From JAUIAS01 sp030425395 (GTDB lineage Bacteria; Pseudomonadota; Alphaproteobacteria; Rhodobacterales; Rhodobacteraceae), in contig CP121336.1 in NCBI GenBank assembly GCA_043553855.1, positions 2,852,001 through 2,916,000 of the forward strand: a DNA stretch of 64,000 bases, given 5' to 3'. The notes beneath the pieces were generated by a model, which had not been told where the DNA came from, did not search any database, and worked only from the letters and a program-made list of their open reading frames with translations. Below are positions 15,883-24,559 of the stretch, piece by piece (position 1 is the first letter of the stretch; the number at the start of each line of letters is the position of its first letter). A program made the position numbers and the translations under genes.

Positions 15883-17055
15883 TCAGCCTGCGGCAACTGC
15901 CTTGCGCGCCGACATCGCCTCGGAGAACCGTTCGAACAGATAGAAGCTGTCCTGTGGGCCGGGGCTTGCTTCGGGGTGATACTGAACCGAATACACCGGC
16001 CGATCGGTCATGCGGATACCGCAGTTGGACCCGTCAAACAGCGATCGGTGGGTTTCCACCACGCCGTCGGGAAGGGTCTGACCATCCACCGCAAACCCGT
16101 GGTTCATGGAGGTGATTTCAACCTTGCCGGTTTCAAGATCCTTGACCGGGTGGTTGGCCCCGTGGTGGCCGTGGTTCATCTTGACCGTTTTCGCCCCCAG
16201 CGCCAGCGCCAGCATCTGGTGGCCGAGACAGATGCCGAACACCGGCAAATCGGTCCGGTCCAGAACGTCGCGGATCATTGGCACGGCGTAATCGCCTGTG
16301 GCCGCCGGATCGCCGGGGCCATTGGACAGGAAAACGCCATCAGGCTCATGGGCCAGAATTTCATCCGCGGTTGCGGTGGCAGGCATGACCGTGACGTCAC
16401 ATCCCGCAGAGGCAAGGCAACGCAGGATGTTGCGCTTTGCCCCGAAATCCAGCGCGACGACCTTGTGCCGGGGGGCCTCCTGACGGGTATAGCCGTCAGG
16501 CCACGCCCACCGCATTTCGTCCCAGCGATAGGATTGTGCGCAGGTCACTTCCTTGGCCAGATCCATGCCTTCGAGCCCGGCAAAGCCCCGCGCCGCGGCA
16601 ACCAGCTTTTCCAGATCGAATTTGCCTTCGGGATCATGGGCCAGCGCCACATGGGGCGCGCCCTGCTGGCGAATGGCGCGGGTCAGGCGACGGGTGTCCA
16701 CACCGCCAATCGCAATCCGGCCGCGCCGCGCCAGCCATGTGGTCAGTTCCTCGGTGGCGCGCCAGTTCGACGATTCTGTCGGGTTCCATTTGACCACCAT
16801 GCCGTCAGCCACCGGATCGCCGGTTTCGTCGTCATCGGGGTTCACGCCGACATTCCCGATATGGGGGAAGGTAAAGGTCACGATCTGTCCGGCATAAGAC
16901 GGATCCGTCATGATTTCCTGATATCCCGTCATCGCCGTGTTGAAACACAGCTCGGCCGTGGTTTGACCGACCGCCCCGAACCCGGTTCCGTAAAACACGG
17001 TTCCATCCGCCAGAACCAGGCACGCAGTGGGAAGTTTCTGGGCGGAATTGGGCAT
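15883..17055 (-). CDS. carA: carbamoyl-phosphate synthase small (glutaminase) subunit
   Basis: CarA hydrolyses glutamine and channels ammonia to CarB for carbamoyl phosphate, the precursor of arginine and pyrimidines. The 390 residue protein has the N-terminal CPSase domain (ACLVLADGTVFYGTGFGA, GYQEIMTDPSYAGQIVTFT) and a C-terminal class I glutaminase with the nucleophile Cys in FGICLGHQ, and His/Glu in QYHPEASPGPQD. The ATG at 17055 has AGGAG upstream; a start at 17091 would add a non-family extension. carB is not next to it in the window. It is divergent from the YqeY gene, an arrangement seen in other alphaproteobacteria. Confidence 0.97.
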   Translation of the reverse strand: MPNSAQKLPTACLVLADGTVFYGTGFGAVGQTTAELCFNTAMTGYQEIMTDPSYAGQIVTFTFPHIGNVGVNPDDDETGDPVADGMVVKWNPTESSNWRATEELTTWLARRGRIAIGGVDTRRLTRAIRQQGAPHVALAHDPEGKFDLEKLVAAARGFAGLEGMDLAKEVTCAQSYRWDEMRWAWPDGYTRQEAPRHKVVALDFGAKRNILRCLASAGCDVTVMPATATADEILAHEPDGVFLSNGPGDPAATGDYAVPMIRDVLDRTDLPVFGICLGHQMLALALGAKTVKMNHGHHGANHPVKDLETGKVEITSMNHGFAVDGQTLPDGVVETHRSLFDGSNCGIRMTDRPVYSVQYHPEASPGPQDSFYLFERFSEAMSARKAVAAG

Positions 17056-17237
17056 GGCGCGCGCTCCTGCGGGGTTAAATCGACGGATCACTAAGGGAAG
17101 TGCCGGATCGCGTCAACCCCGATGAAATTTTGATCGAATGAACAAAATCAGGCGCTTAGCGCCTTTTCGATATGGTTGATCCCGTCTTTTTCTTCACCTA
17201 TTGTCGGGCTTTGCAAAAACCACCGATGGGGTGAGAG

Positions 17238-17708
17238 ATGGATTTGCGTCAAAAGGTCAATACGGCCCTGAAACAGGCGATGAAGGACAAGGCGACAACG
17301 CGGCTGTCTACCCTGCGCCTGATCAACGCGGCGATCAAGGACAAGGACATCTCGCTTCGGGGCACGGATGCGGCCGAGGCTGGCGGTGTCGGTGATGGCG
17401 AAGTGCTGGCAATCCTTGGGAAAATGACCAAGCAGCGTCAGGAAAGCGCGCGCGCCTACGAAGAAGGCGGGCGGCTTGACCTTGCCGAACGCGAACTGTC
17501 TGAAATCGCCATCATCGAGGAATTTCTGCCGCGGCAATTGTCCGAGGATGAGGTCGCCAAGGCGGTGGACATTGCCGTGACTGAAACCGGTGCCGGGTCG
17601 ATTCGCGACATGGGCAAGGTTATGGGCGCGCTCAAGGCGCAGTATACCGGCCAGATGGATTTTGGAGCGGTTGGGCCAATGGTCAAATCGCGTCTGTGCG
17701 CGGGCTGA
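17238..17708 (+). CDS. GatB/YqeY domain protein
   Basis: This 156 residue protein is a stand-alone GatB_Yqey domain (MDLRQKVNTALKQAMKDKAT, ILGKMTKQRQESARAYEEGG, EFLPRQLSEDEVAKAVD, GSIRDMGKVMGALKAQY). The domain is the tRNA-binding tail of the amidotransferase GatB, but the free-standing protein has no proven reaction; a role in tRNA-dependent amidation is often suggested. GTGAGAG lies just before the ATG. It starts 182 bp from carA, divergently, and runs convergently into the DUF2244 gene 3 bp beyond its stop. Confidence 0.9.
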   Translation: MDLRQKVNTALKQAMKDKATTRLSTLRLINAAIKDKDISLRGTDAAEAGGVGDGEVLAILGKMTKQRQESARAYEEGGRLDLAERELSEIAIIEEFLPRQLSEDEVAKAVDIAVTETGAGSIRDMGKVMGALKAQYTGQMDFGAVGPMVKSRLCAG

Positions 17709-17711
17709 GCC

Positions 17712-18197
17712 TTAGCGGCGGAACGCGCGCGACAACTGATCGAACAGCGCCCGGCGTTCCTCCTCGCTCAGGAACGCGCCGATTTCCACTTCGCGACCGT
17801 TTCCCGAAAGGGTGACATAGTTGGGAACGGGTCCGTTGCGTTCGTGCAGCGCGGTGCGCACCCAGTAGCGGTTGCAGTCCCATTCCTGCACGTCACCGGA
17901 TGGATTGCGCCGCACAAGGCGCGCGTGGTCATCCGACAGGGTGAGAACCTCCAGGATTTGCGCATTGCGATGGCTGCGCTGCAGGGCCACCCAGATCGCC
18001 GCCAGCGCGGCCAGCATGAACGGCAACAAGCCCCACAGCACCACGGAGCCAAGCAGCGGGAAAAGCGGGATCAGCAACAGAATGAATGTGCCGCCGATAA
18101 ACGCGGCAAATCCTTTGGGCGGCAGGGACTGATGCGGCCAGAGGTGAAGCTCTCCCCGACCCGCGGTTTCGTCTCTTGAGACCCAGTTATATGGCAT
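17712..18197 (-). CDS. DUF2244 membrane protein
   Basis: This ~161 residue protein (MPYNWVSRDETAGRGELHLW) has two membrane helices (GFAAFIGGTFILLLIPLF, LWGLLPFMLAALAAIWVAL) and a soluble C-terminal part with conserved-looking WDCNRYWVRTALHE and GREVEIGAFLSEEERRALF. It looks like the DUF2244 family of alphaproteobacteria, which is often annotated as an integral membrane protein and has no known role. The ATG at 18197 gives the family N-terminus; in-frame starts at 18212 and 18272 exist. Confidence 0.75.
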   Translation of the reverse strand: MPYNWVSRDETAGRGELHLWPHQSLPPKGFAAFIGGTFILLLIPLFPLLGSVVLWGLLPFMLAALAAIWVALQRSHRNAQILEVLTLSDDHARLVRRNPSGDVQEWDCNRYWVRTALHERNGPVPNYVTLSGNGREVEIGAFLSEEERRALFDQLSRAFRR

Positions 18198-18370
18198 GCG
18201 ATCGCTCCGCATCTGTCTTCCTGTCGGGGAAAATAGACTTCCTGCCGCATTCATCAATCCCGAAACCGGCACCGGTCAGCGGCGCATGTCTGGTGCCCGT
18301 TGCCGGAACGGGGGTTTTCAAAAAAAAACGGCCAAGGCGCGGGTCACAGCGACAGGCCCCGCCCAGTGCC

Positions 18371-18442
18371 TGAGCCTTTTCTTCTGGTCAAAAATACTCC
18401 GGGGGGAGGCGCCAAAGGCGTCGGGGGGCAGAGCCCCCCCTG
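18371..18442 (+). repeat. dispersed repeat element, exceptional orientation
   Basis: CCTTTTCTTCTGGTCAAAAA followed by TACTCCGGGGGG and the hairpin-forming GGGGGGCAGAGCCCCCC. It is a copy of the 3'-end repeat family, but here it faces the 3' end of the minus-strand YSC84 gene rather than following a plus-strand gene. Confidence 0.7.
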
Positions 18443-18449
18443 TCACCGG

Positions 18450-19037
18450 TCAGGGAATGATACGGGTGTATTTGGTGCCTTCCAGCGTGGCCCCCACGCG
18501 CAGGCCCGCCTGACCGAACACCGCAGCCAGAACCGGCGACGTGGTTGTGTTGGTGTCCGCCGCCAGCATCTGGCCGTTGGTGTTGACCACGTATTCGAGA
18601 TCCGCGCCAGCGGCCCAGCCCGCAGAGGACCGGAAGCTGAACAGCGCGTCTTCGGTCATGAAGAACAGCACATGCGCGTATTGCTGCGCCCCGATTTGCA
18701 GCCCGCCCGATGCCTTGGTGACCGAATAGTAATCCACCGTTCCGCCACCGACGCGCAGGGCACCGCGGCCGTAGGCACCGCCAAAGCCAAGCCCGGCTTC
18801 GGTGACCAGCGGCATCACGAGGATGCCGTCAGCCTTTTCGGCCAGCGTTACTGTGTTGGGAAAGCTGCGATACATTTCCTCCAGCGTCGCGTCCACGCGG
18901 GCGTCGATGGTGGCAGGTCCGCGGCTGCCGATGCCATTGCCGCACGCGGCGGTCATGCCCGCGCCAGCCAGCGCCATGAGGGTAAAGCTGCGCCGGGACA
19001 TGCCCCGTGGCATGCGCGGTGAAGTCGTGGTGCTCAT
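18450..19037 (-). CDS. exported YSC84/SYLF-domain protein
   Basis: This ~195 residue protein has a twin-arginine-like signal (MSRRSFTLMALAGAGMTAAC) whose Cys could be lipidated, so it may be a Tat-exported lipoprotein. The body is a SYLF/YSC84 domain (ADGILVMPLVTEAGLGFGGA, YGRGALRVGG, ASGGLQIGAQQYAHVLFF, AGADLEYVVN). SYLF domains bind lipids in eukaryotes; the bacterial role is unknown. The ATG at 19037 is preferred because AGG lies 9 bp upstream; 19043 and 19103 are in frame. Confidence 0.82.
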   Translation of the reverse strand: MSTTTSPRMPRGMSRRSFTLMALAGAGMTAACGNGIGSRGPATIDARVDATLEEMYRSFPNTVTLAEKADGILVMPLVTEAGLGFGGAYGRGALRVGGGTVDYYSVTKASGGLQIGAQQYAHVLFFMTEDALFSFRSSAGWAAGADLEYVVNTNGQMLAADTNTTTSPVLAAVFGQAGLRVGATLEGTKYTRIIP

Positions 19038-19207
19038 TGTCATTCGCCTGTTTAACTGCCTGTAAAGCGACCGGATCCCCAATGGCCCGATACGTTGTTG
19101 CAACGCGCCCCTGTTTTTCGGGGCGCTTGGCGCAGAATATACGCGCCTTTCGGGATACTGTCACGCGTTGCCGCGCGCGGCGCGCGGGAAACCGCCTTTT
19201 GGGCCTT

Positions 19208-20203
19208 CTATGACAGGGCGCGGGCCACGGTGGGGGCGAAATAGGTCAAAATCCCGTCGCAGCCGGCCCGCTTGAAGGCCAGAAGGCTTTCCAGCATGGC
19301 CTTGTCTCCGTCGATCCAGCCATTCTGGGCGGCGGCCTGGATCATCGCGTATTCGCCCGACACCTGATAGGCAAAGGTCGGCACCCCGAACCCGTCCTTC
19401 ACCCGGCGGCAGATATCGAGATAGGGCATGCCCGGTTTGACCATGACCATATCGGCCCCTTCTGCCAGATCGCGCGCCACCAGGCGCAGGGCTTCATCCG
19501 AGTTTCCCGGATCCATCTGGTAGGTTTTCTTGTCGCCCTTGAGCGCACCGGACGCCCCAACCGCATCGCGGAACGGCCCATAGAACGCCGAGGCATATTT
19601 GGCCGCGTAGGACATGATCGTCACGTTGCTGTGGCCCGCGGTCTCGAGGGCGTCGCGCATGGCACCGATGCGTCCGTCCATCATGTCCGAGGGGCCGATG
19701 ATATCGGCACCGGCTTCGGCCTGGCTGAGCGTTTGCTTGACGAGGGCTGCAACGGTTTCATCGTTGACCACTTCGCCGTTCACAACAAAACCGTCGTGGC
19801 CCATGCTGTTGTAAGGATCAAGGGCCACGTCGGTCATGATCGCGATATCCGGGGCGGCGGCCTTGATCGCGCGGGTGGCGCGATTGGACAGGTTGTCAGG
19901 GTTCCACGCCTCGGCGCAATCGGCGGTCTTGAGCGCCGGGTCGGTATACGGAAACAGGCAGATGGCGGGGATCCCCAGATCGGCGGCTTCGCGCGCGGCT
20001 TCGGCCACTTTATCAACGCTGCGCCGCACCACGCCCGGCATCGAGATGACCGGTTCTTCGACGCCTTCGCCGTCGCGCACGAACACCGGCCAGATCAGGT
20101 CTTCGACGCTCAATGCGCTTTCGCGCACGAGGGACCGCAGCGCAGGAGTTCTGCGGACACGACGGAAACGGGCCTTTGGGAACGGTGCGGCAACGGGTTT
20201 CAT
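19208..20203 (-). CDS. hemB: delta-aminolevulinic acid dehydratase (porphobilinogen synthase)
   Basis: HemB condenses two 5-aminolevulinate molecules to porphobilinogen for heme, bacteriochlorophyll and cobalamin. The 331 residue protein has the two active-site lysines in MSYAAKYASAFYGPFRDA and MVMVKPGMPYLDI, and RRTPALRSLVRE at the N-terminus. The metal site region reads MTDVALDPYNSMGHDGFV with Asp in place of the zinc cysteines, so it is a Mg-dependent type. The ATG at 20203 has AAGGAG upstream; the longer frame to 20455 overlaps the next gene's promoter. Confidence 0.97.
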   Translation of the reverse strand: MKPVAAPFPKARFRRVRRTPALRSLVRESALSVEDLIWPVFVRDGEGVEEPVISMPGVVRRSVDKVAEAAREAADLGIPAICLFPYTDPALKTADCAEAWNPDNLSNRATRAIKAAAPDIAIMTDVALDPYNSMGHDGFVVNGEVVNDETVAALVKQTLSQAEAGADIIGPSDMMDGRIGAMRDALETAGHSNVTIMSYAAKYASAFYGPFRDAVGASGALKGDKKTYQMDPGNSDEALRLVARDLAEGADMVMVKPGMPYLDICRRVKDGFGVPTFAYQVSGEYAMIQAAAQNGWIDGDKAMLESLLAFKRAGCDGILTYFAPTVARALS

Positions 20204-20321
20204 GGGCGGACTCCTTGCAAACTTTTCCATTGGGTGGCATGGAAAACCGCCGGTCACAAGAGGCCCCGCCGATTTTGCGGGGTCCGTGACCGGACCTGAG
20301 AAGGACAGGAAGGCCCCCGCG

Positions 20322-20849
20322 TTGGAATTGTACCAGAAGATTTTTGAACTGATCGACATGCGGTCCTTTTCGAACCTTTGGTTCTGGATCGCCTTGGCCG
20401 TTGTCTGGTCGTCCGCATCCCACTGGGTTCTGGGCGTTCCCTTTGACATGGTCACACGGGCGCGGCGTTTGGGTGGCAGCGCCCTGGACGACCTGCATGA
20501 TATCGTGCGGATTAACGTGAACCGCTTGCTCTATATCGGGCGCACGGCGGGGTATCTGTTGCTGGGCTTGTCCAGCTTTGGCCTCACGGCGTTGGTGGTG
20601 CTGGGGTTCGTCTACCGGGTGGAGTTCGCGCAGGCTCTGGTTCTGCTGGCCTTTCCGCTGACGATGGTGGGCTTGCTGAGCCTTTCGACCGCGCGCTTGA
20701 TCGAAACCGAGCAGCCCGAGGGCGAGGCCCTGTGCCGCCGCCTGGCGCGTCACCGGCTCTATACCCAGTTGATCGGGACGGTGTCGATCTTTTGCACGGC
20801 GCTGTGGGGAATGTATCAGAACTTCTCGATTGGTGTTCTGGGCGGTTGA
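20322..20849 (+). CDS. four-helix membrane protein, often labelled component of SufBCD complex
   Basis: This ~175 residue membrane protein starts LELYQKIFELIDMRSFSNLW with four predicted helices (FWIALAVVWSSASHWVLGV, YLLLGLSSFGLTALVVLGFV, ALVLLAFPLTMVGLLSLS, LIGTVSIFCTALWGM). I recall similar Rhodobacteraceae proteins being called component of SufBCD complex, but I know of no evidence for that name. A TTG at 20322 fits the family start; an ATG at 20358 is the alternative. It lies 33 bp ahead of mfd and 118 bp from divergent hemB. sufE is elsewhere in the window (34701). Confidence 0.65.
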   Translation: MELYQKIFELIDMRSFSNLWFWIALAVVWSSASHWVLGVPFDMVTRARRLGGSALDDLHDIVRINVNRLLYIGRTAGYLLLGLSSFGLTALVVLGFVYRVEFAQALVLLAFPLTMVGLLSLSTARLIETEQPEGEALCRRLARHRLYTQLIGTVSIFCTALWGMYQNFSIGVLGG

Positions 20850-20882
20850 CCTTTGCCGCGAAAGGGACAATTCCCGAAGCCT

Positions 20883-23800
20883 ATGACATACGATCAGCAT
20901 ATCACCGTCGGCGGTGCCCCGGAGGGCTTTGACGCCCGTCTTGTCCTCAAGGAAATGCGCGACAGGGGCACGCCAGTTGTTCACGTCGCACGCGATGACA
21001 AGGGCATGGCCGCAATGGAGGCGGCGGTGCGCTTTTTCGCGCCCGACGCGGCGGTGCTGCGGTTTCCGGCCTGGGATTGCCTGCCCTATGACCGGATTTC
21101 GCCGAATGCGGATATTTCTTCGGCGCGGATGGCGGCGCTCGCCACGCTGGTGCAGGGGTTGTCAGGGCCATTTGTTCTGCTGACCACGCTGAACGCGGCG
21201 ACCCAACGGGTTCCGGCGCGTGAGGTGCTGCGCGGATCGGCATTTTCCGCGCAAGTGGGCCAGCGGATCAACGAAGCCGGCCTGCGCGATTTTCTGGTGC
21301 GCATGGGGTTTTCCCAGACCTCAACAGTGATGGAACCGGGCGATTACGCCATTCGCGGCGGGATTATCGACGTTTTCCCGCCCGGAGACGGGGGGCCGGT
21401 GCGGCTCGATCTGTTTGGGGATGTGCTCGACGGGGTTCGCAGGTTTGATCCCGCCACCCAGCGGACCACAGAAACCCTTGACCGGATTGAGCTTGCCCCG
21501 GTGTCCGAGATTATCCTCGACGAGGCGGCCACCACCCGCTTCAGGCAGAATTACCGCATCGAATTCGGAGCGGCAGGGCTGGACGATCCACTCTATGAGG
21601 CGGTGTCGGCAGGGCGCAAACATCAGGGTATGGAACACTGGCTGCCGTTCTTTCATGACCGGCTCGAGACGCTGTTCGATTATCTGCCCGAGGCCACGAT
21701 TTGTCTGGATCATCAATGTGATGCCGCGCGTTTGGCCCGGTGGGAAAGCATCGCGGACCAATACGAAACCCGCAAGATCGCGATGGATCAGAAGGCCCGG
21801 CTGGACAGCGTTTACAAGCCGGCCCCGCCCGGTCTCCTGTATCTGGATGATACGGGCTGGGACGCGGCGATTGCCGGGCGTCGGGTGTTAAGCTTTCATC
21901 CGTTGGCGCAGGCCTCCGGCCCCGGTGTGATCGACGCAGGCGGGCGTATCGGCCGAAACTTTTCGCCCGAACGTCAGCAGGAACACATCAGCCTGTTCGC
22001 GGCGCTGGCCGATCACGTGCGCACCAAGCTGACCGAAGGCCCTGTTCTGATTGCCTCGTATTCGGCAGGCGCGCGCGAACGGCTTGCCGGGTTGATCGAA
22101 GACGAAGGCCTTGCCGAAACCATCCTGATCGACAACGGCACAGGGTTGGGCAAACGCGGGCTGCACCTTGCGGTCTGGGCGCTGGAACATGGGTTCCAAG
22201 CCCCCGACATAACGGTGATTTCCGAACAGGACGTTCTGGGCGACCGGCTGATCCGATCCCCCGCCCGACGGCGCAAGGCCGAGAATTTCCTGACCGAAAC
22301 CCAATCGCTGAGCCCCGGTGATCTGGTGGTTCATGTCGATCACGGCATCGGGCGCTATCAGGGCATGGAAGTGATCACCGCGGCCGGGGCCGCGCATGAA
22401 TGTCTTTCGCTGGAATATGCCGAAGGCGCGCGGCTGTATCTGCCGGTCGAAAACATCGAACTGCTGTCGAAATACGGCCACGAAGAAGGCCTGCTGGACC
22501 GGCTCGGCGGTGGCGCGTGGCAGGCCAAGAAGGCCCGTCTCAAGGAACGCATCCGCGAGATGGCCGACAAGCTGATCCGCGTGGCCGCGGAACGGGCGTT
22601 GCGGCGGGCACCTGTGCTCGATCCGCCGCCCCATGCCTGGGAAGAATTCTGCGCCCGTTTTCCCTATGAGGAAACCGACGATCAGTTGCGCGCGATCTCC
22701 GACGTGACAGGTGATCTCGACAGTGGGACCCCGATGGACCGTCTGATTTGTGGCGACGTGGGCTTTGGCAAGACCGAAGTCGCGATGCGCGCGGCCTTCA
22801 TCGCGGCGATGTCCGGTGTGCAGGTCGCCGTGATCGCCCCCACCACGCTTCTGGCGCGGCAACACTTCGCGTCTTTCCGCGACCGGTTCCGGGGTTTCCC
22901 GCTCGAGGTGCGCCAACTCAGCCGCTTTGTGTCGGCCAAGGACGCCGCCGCCACCCGTGACGGCATGGCGCGCGGCACCGTGGATATCGTGATCGGCACA
23001 CATGCGCTCTTGGCCAAGGGCGTGCGGTTTCAGAACCTTGGCCTGCTGATCATCGACGAAGAGCAGCATTTCGGCGTGGCCCACAAGGAGCGGCTCAAAC
23101 AGTTGCGCAGCGATATCCACGTGCTGACCCTGACCGCAACGCCGATCCCGCGCACGCTGCAATTGTCGCTGTCGGGGGTGCGGGATCTATCCATCATCGG
23201 CACGCCGCCGGTGGACCGGCTGGCGATCCGCACCTACGTCAACAGCTTTGACGCGGTCACCATCCGCGAGGCGCTGCTGCGCGAACATTACAGGGGCGGT
23301 CAAAGCTTCTATGTGGTGCCGCGTGTATCAGACCTGCCCGAGATCGAGGAATTCCTGCGCGAACACGTGCCCGAGGTCAGCGTGATCACGGCCCACGGCC
23401 AGCTTGCCGCGGGGGAACTCGATGATCGGATGAATGCGTTTTATGACGGCAAATTCGATGTCCTGCTGGCCACGACGATCGTGGAATCCGGCCTCGATAT
23501 CCCCACCGCCAACACCATGATCGTGCACCGGGCCGATATGTTCGGCCTGTCGCAGCTCTATCAGATCAGGGGCCGCGTGGGCCGGTCCAAGACCCGCGCC
23601 TATGCCTATCTGACCACCAAACCCCGCGCCAAACTCACCCCGGCGGCGGAAAAGCGGCTGCGCGTTCTGGGATCGCTGGATACGCTGGGGGCGGGCTTCA
23701 CGCTGGCCAGCCAGGACCTCGACATTCGCGGCGCGGGCAATCTTCTTGGCGAAGAACAATCCGGCCAGATGCGGGATGTGGGCTATGAACTCTACCAATC

Positions 23801-24317
23801 CATGCTGGAAGAGGCGATCGCCAAGATCAGGTCCGGCGAAATGGAGGGGCTGAGCGAGGCCGATGATCAATGGGCTCCCCAAATCAATCTTGGCGTGCCG
23901 GTTCTGATCCCGGATACCTATGTGCCCGACCTCGACGTGCGGCTTGGCCTCTATCGCCGCTTGTCGGGATTGACGACCAAGGTGGAACTCGAAGGTTTCG
24001 CCGCAGAACTGATCGACCGGTTCGGCCCGCTGCCGCGCGAGGTCAACACCCTGCTCCTGGTGGTGCGGATCAAGGCCATGTGCAAACGCGCAGGCATCGC
24101 GAAACTCGACGGCGGTCCCAAGGGCGCGACGATCCAGTTCCACAACGACAAGTTTGCCAGCCCGAAGGGCCTTGTTGAATTCGTGCAGGCTCAGAAGGGA
24201 CTTGCCAAGATCCGCGACAACAAGATCGTGGTGCGCCGGGACTGGAAAAGCGACCCGGACAAGATCAAGGGGGCCTTCGCCATCGCCCGCGACCTCGCCG
24301 AAAAAGCCCGCAGTTGA
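20883..24317 (+). CDS. mfd: transcription-repair coupling factor
   Basis: Mfd is a DNA translocase that removes stalled RNA polymerase and recruits UvrA for strand-specific repair. The 1144 residue protein has the UvrB-homology module (LRFPAWDCLPYDRISPN), the RNA polymerase interaction domain (PGDLVVHVDHGIGRYQG), RecG-like motor motifs with Walker A GDVGFGKTEVAMRA near residue 624 and LIIDEEQHFGV near 720, TLTATPIPRTLQLSLSGV, the helicase motif RGRVGRSKTRAYAYL, and the C-terminal TRCF domain. The ATG at 20883 is preferred over a TTG at 20853 because family proteins begin near it. Confidence 0.97.
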   Translation: MTYDQHITVGGAPEGFDARLVLKEMRDRGTPVVHVARDDKGMAAMEAAVRFFAPDAAVLRFPAWDCLPYDRISPNADISSARMAALATLVQGLSGPFVLLTTLNAATQRVPAREVLRGSAFSAQVGQRINEAGLRDFLVRMGFSQTSTVMEPGDYAIRGGIIDVFPPGDGGPVRLDLFGDVLDGVRRFDPATQRTTETLDRIELAPVSEIILDEAATTRFRQNYRIEFGAAGLDDPLYEAVSAGRKHQGMEHWLPFFHDRLETLFDYLPEATICLDHQCDAARLARWESIADQYETRKIAMDQKARLDSVYKPAPPGLLYLDDTGWDAAIAGRRVLSFHPLAQASGPGVIDAGGRIGRNFSPERQQEHISLFAALADHVRTKLTEGPVLIASYSAGARERLAGLIEDEGLAETILIDNGTGLGKRGLHLAVWALEHGFQAPDITVISEQDVLGDRLIRSPARRRKAENFLTETQSLSPGDLVVHVDHGIGRYQGMEVITAAGAAHECLSLEYAEGARLYLPVENIELLSKYGHEEGLLDRLGGGAWQAKKARLKERIREMADKLIRVAAERALRRAPVLDPPPHAWEEFCARFPYEETDDQLRAISDVTGDLDSGTPMDRLICGDVGFGKTEVAMRAAFIAAMSGVQVAVIAPTTLLARQHFASFRDRFRGFPLEVRQLSRFVSAKDAAATRDGMARGTVDIVIGTHALLAKGVRFQNLGLLIIDEEQHFGVAHKERLKQLRSDIHVLTLTATPIPRTLQLSLSGVRDLSIIGTPPVDRLAIRTYVNSFDAVTIREALLREHYRGGQSFYVVPRVSDLPEIEEFLREHVPEVSVITAHGQLAAGELDDRMNAFYDGKFDVLLATTIVESGLDIPTANTMIVHRADMFGLSQLYQIRGRVGRSKTRAYAYLTTKPRAKLTPAAEKRLRVLGSLDTLGAGFTLASQDLDIRGAGNLLGEEQSGQMRDVGYELYQSMLEEAIAKIRSGEMEGLSEADDQWAPQINLGVPVLIPDTYVPDLDVRLGLYRRLSGLTTKVELEGFAAELIDRFGPLPREVNTLLLVVRIKAMCKRAGIAKLDGGPKGATIQFHNDKFASPKGLVEFVQAQKGLAKIRDNKIVVRRDWKSDPDKIKGAFAIARDLAEKARS

Positions 24318-24391
24318 GATAAGAGAGGGCGCGGATCCACGCGCACGCCGTGCCGGAATACCGTGCACCGGGGATAGGGCAAGCTGTGTGG

Positions 24392-24540
24392 CGTCTTTCT
24401 CGTTTCAAATACCCCCGCCGGAGGCGCCCCGCGACGTGCGCAGCACGGCGCAAAACGTATAAACCCGACGTGCTCAGCACGGCGCAAAACGTATAAACCC
24501 GGCGCGCGCAGCGCGGCGCAAACAACAAGGAATGCCGCGC
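24392..24540. repeat. 3'-end repeat plus three 34 bp tandem units
   Basis: A dispersed element read on the plus strand after mfd (CTTTCTCGTTTCAAATAC, then CCCCGCCGGAGGCG) is followed by three 34 bp units starting at 24433, 24467 and 24501. Each holds a small palindrome (for example CGTGCTGAGCACG on the minus strand) and GCGCAAAACGTATAAACCC or a variant. The block sits between the convergent 3' ends of mfd and the TPR gene. Confidence 0.75.
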
Positions 24541-24559
24541 ATCGCGCGGCGCCGTTGCT

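Noticed and set aside
21888..23162. A 424-codon minus-strand ORF inside mfd
   Set aside because: It is fully antisense to mfd motor motifs, a codon-bias shadow.
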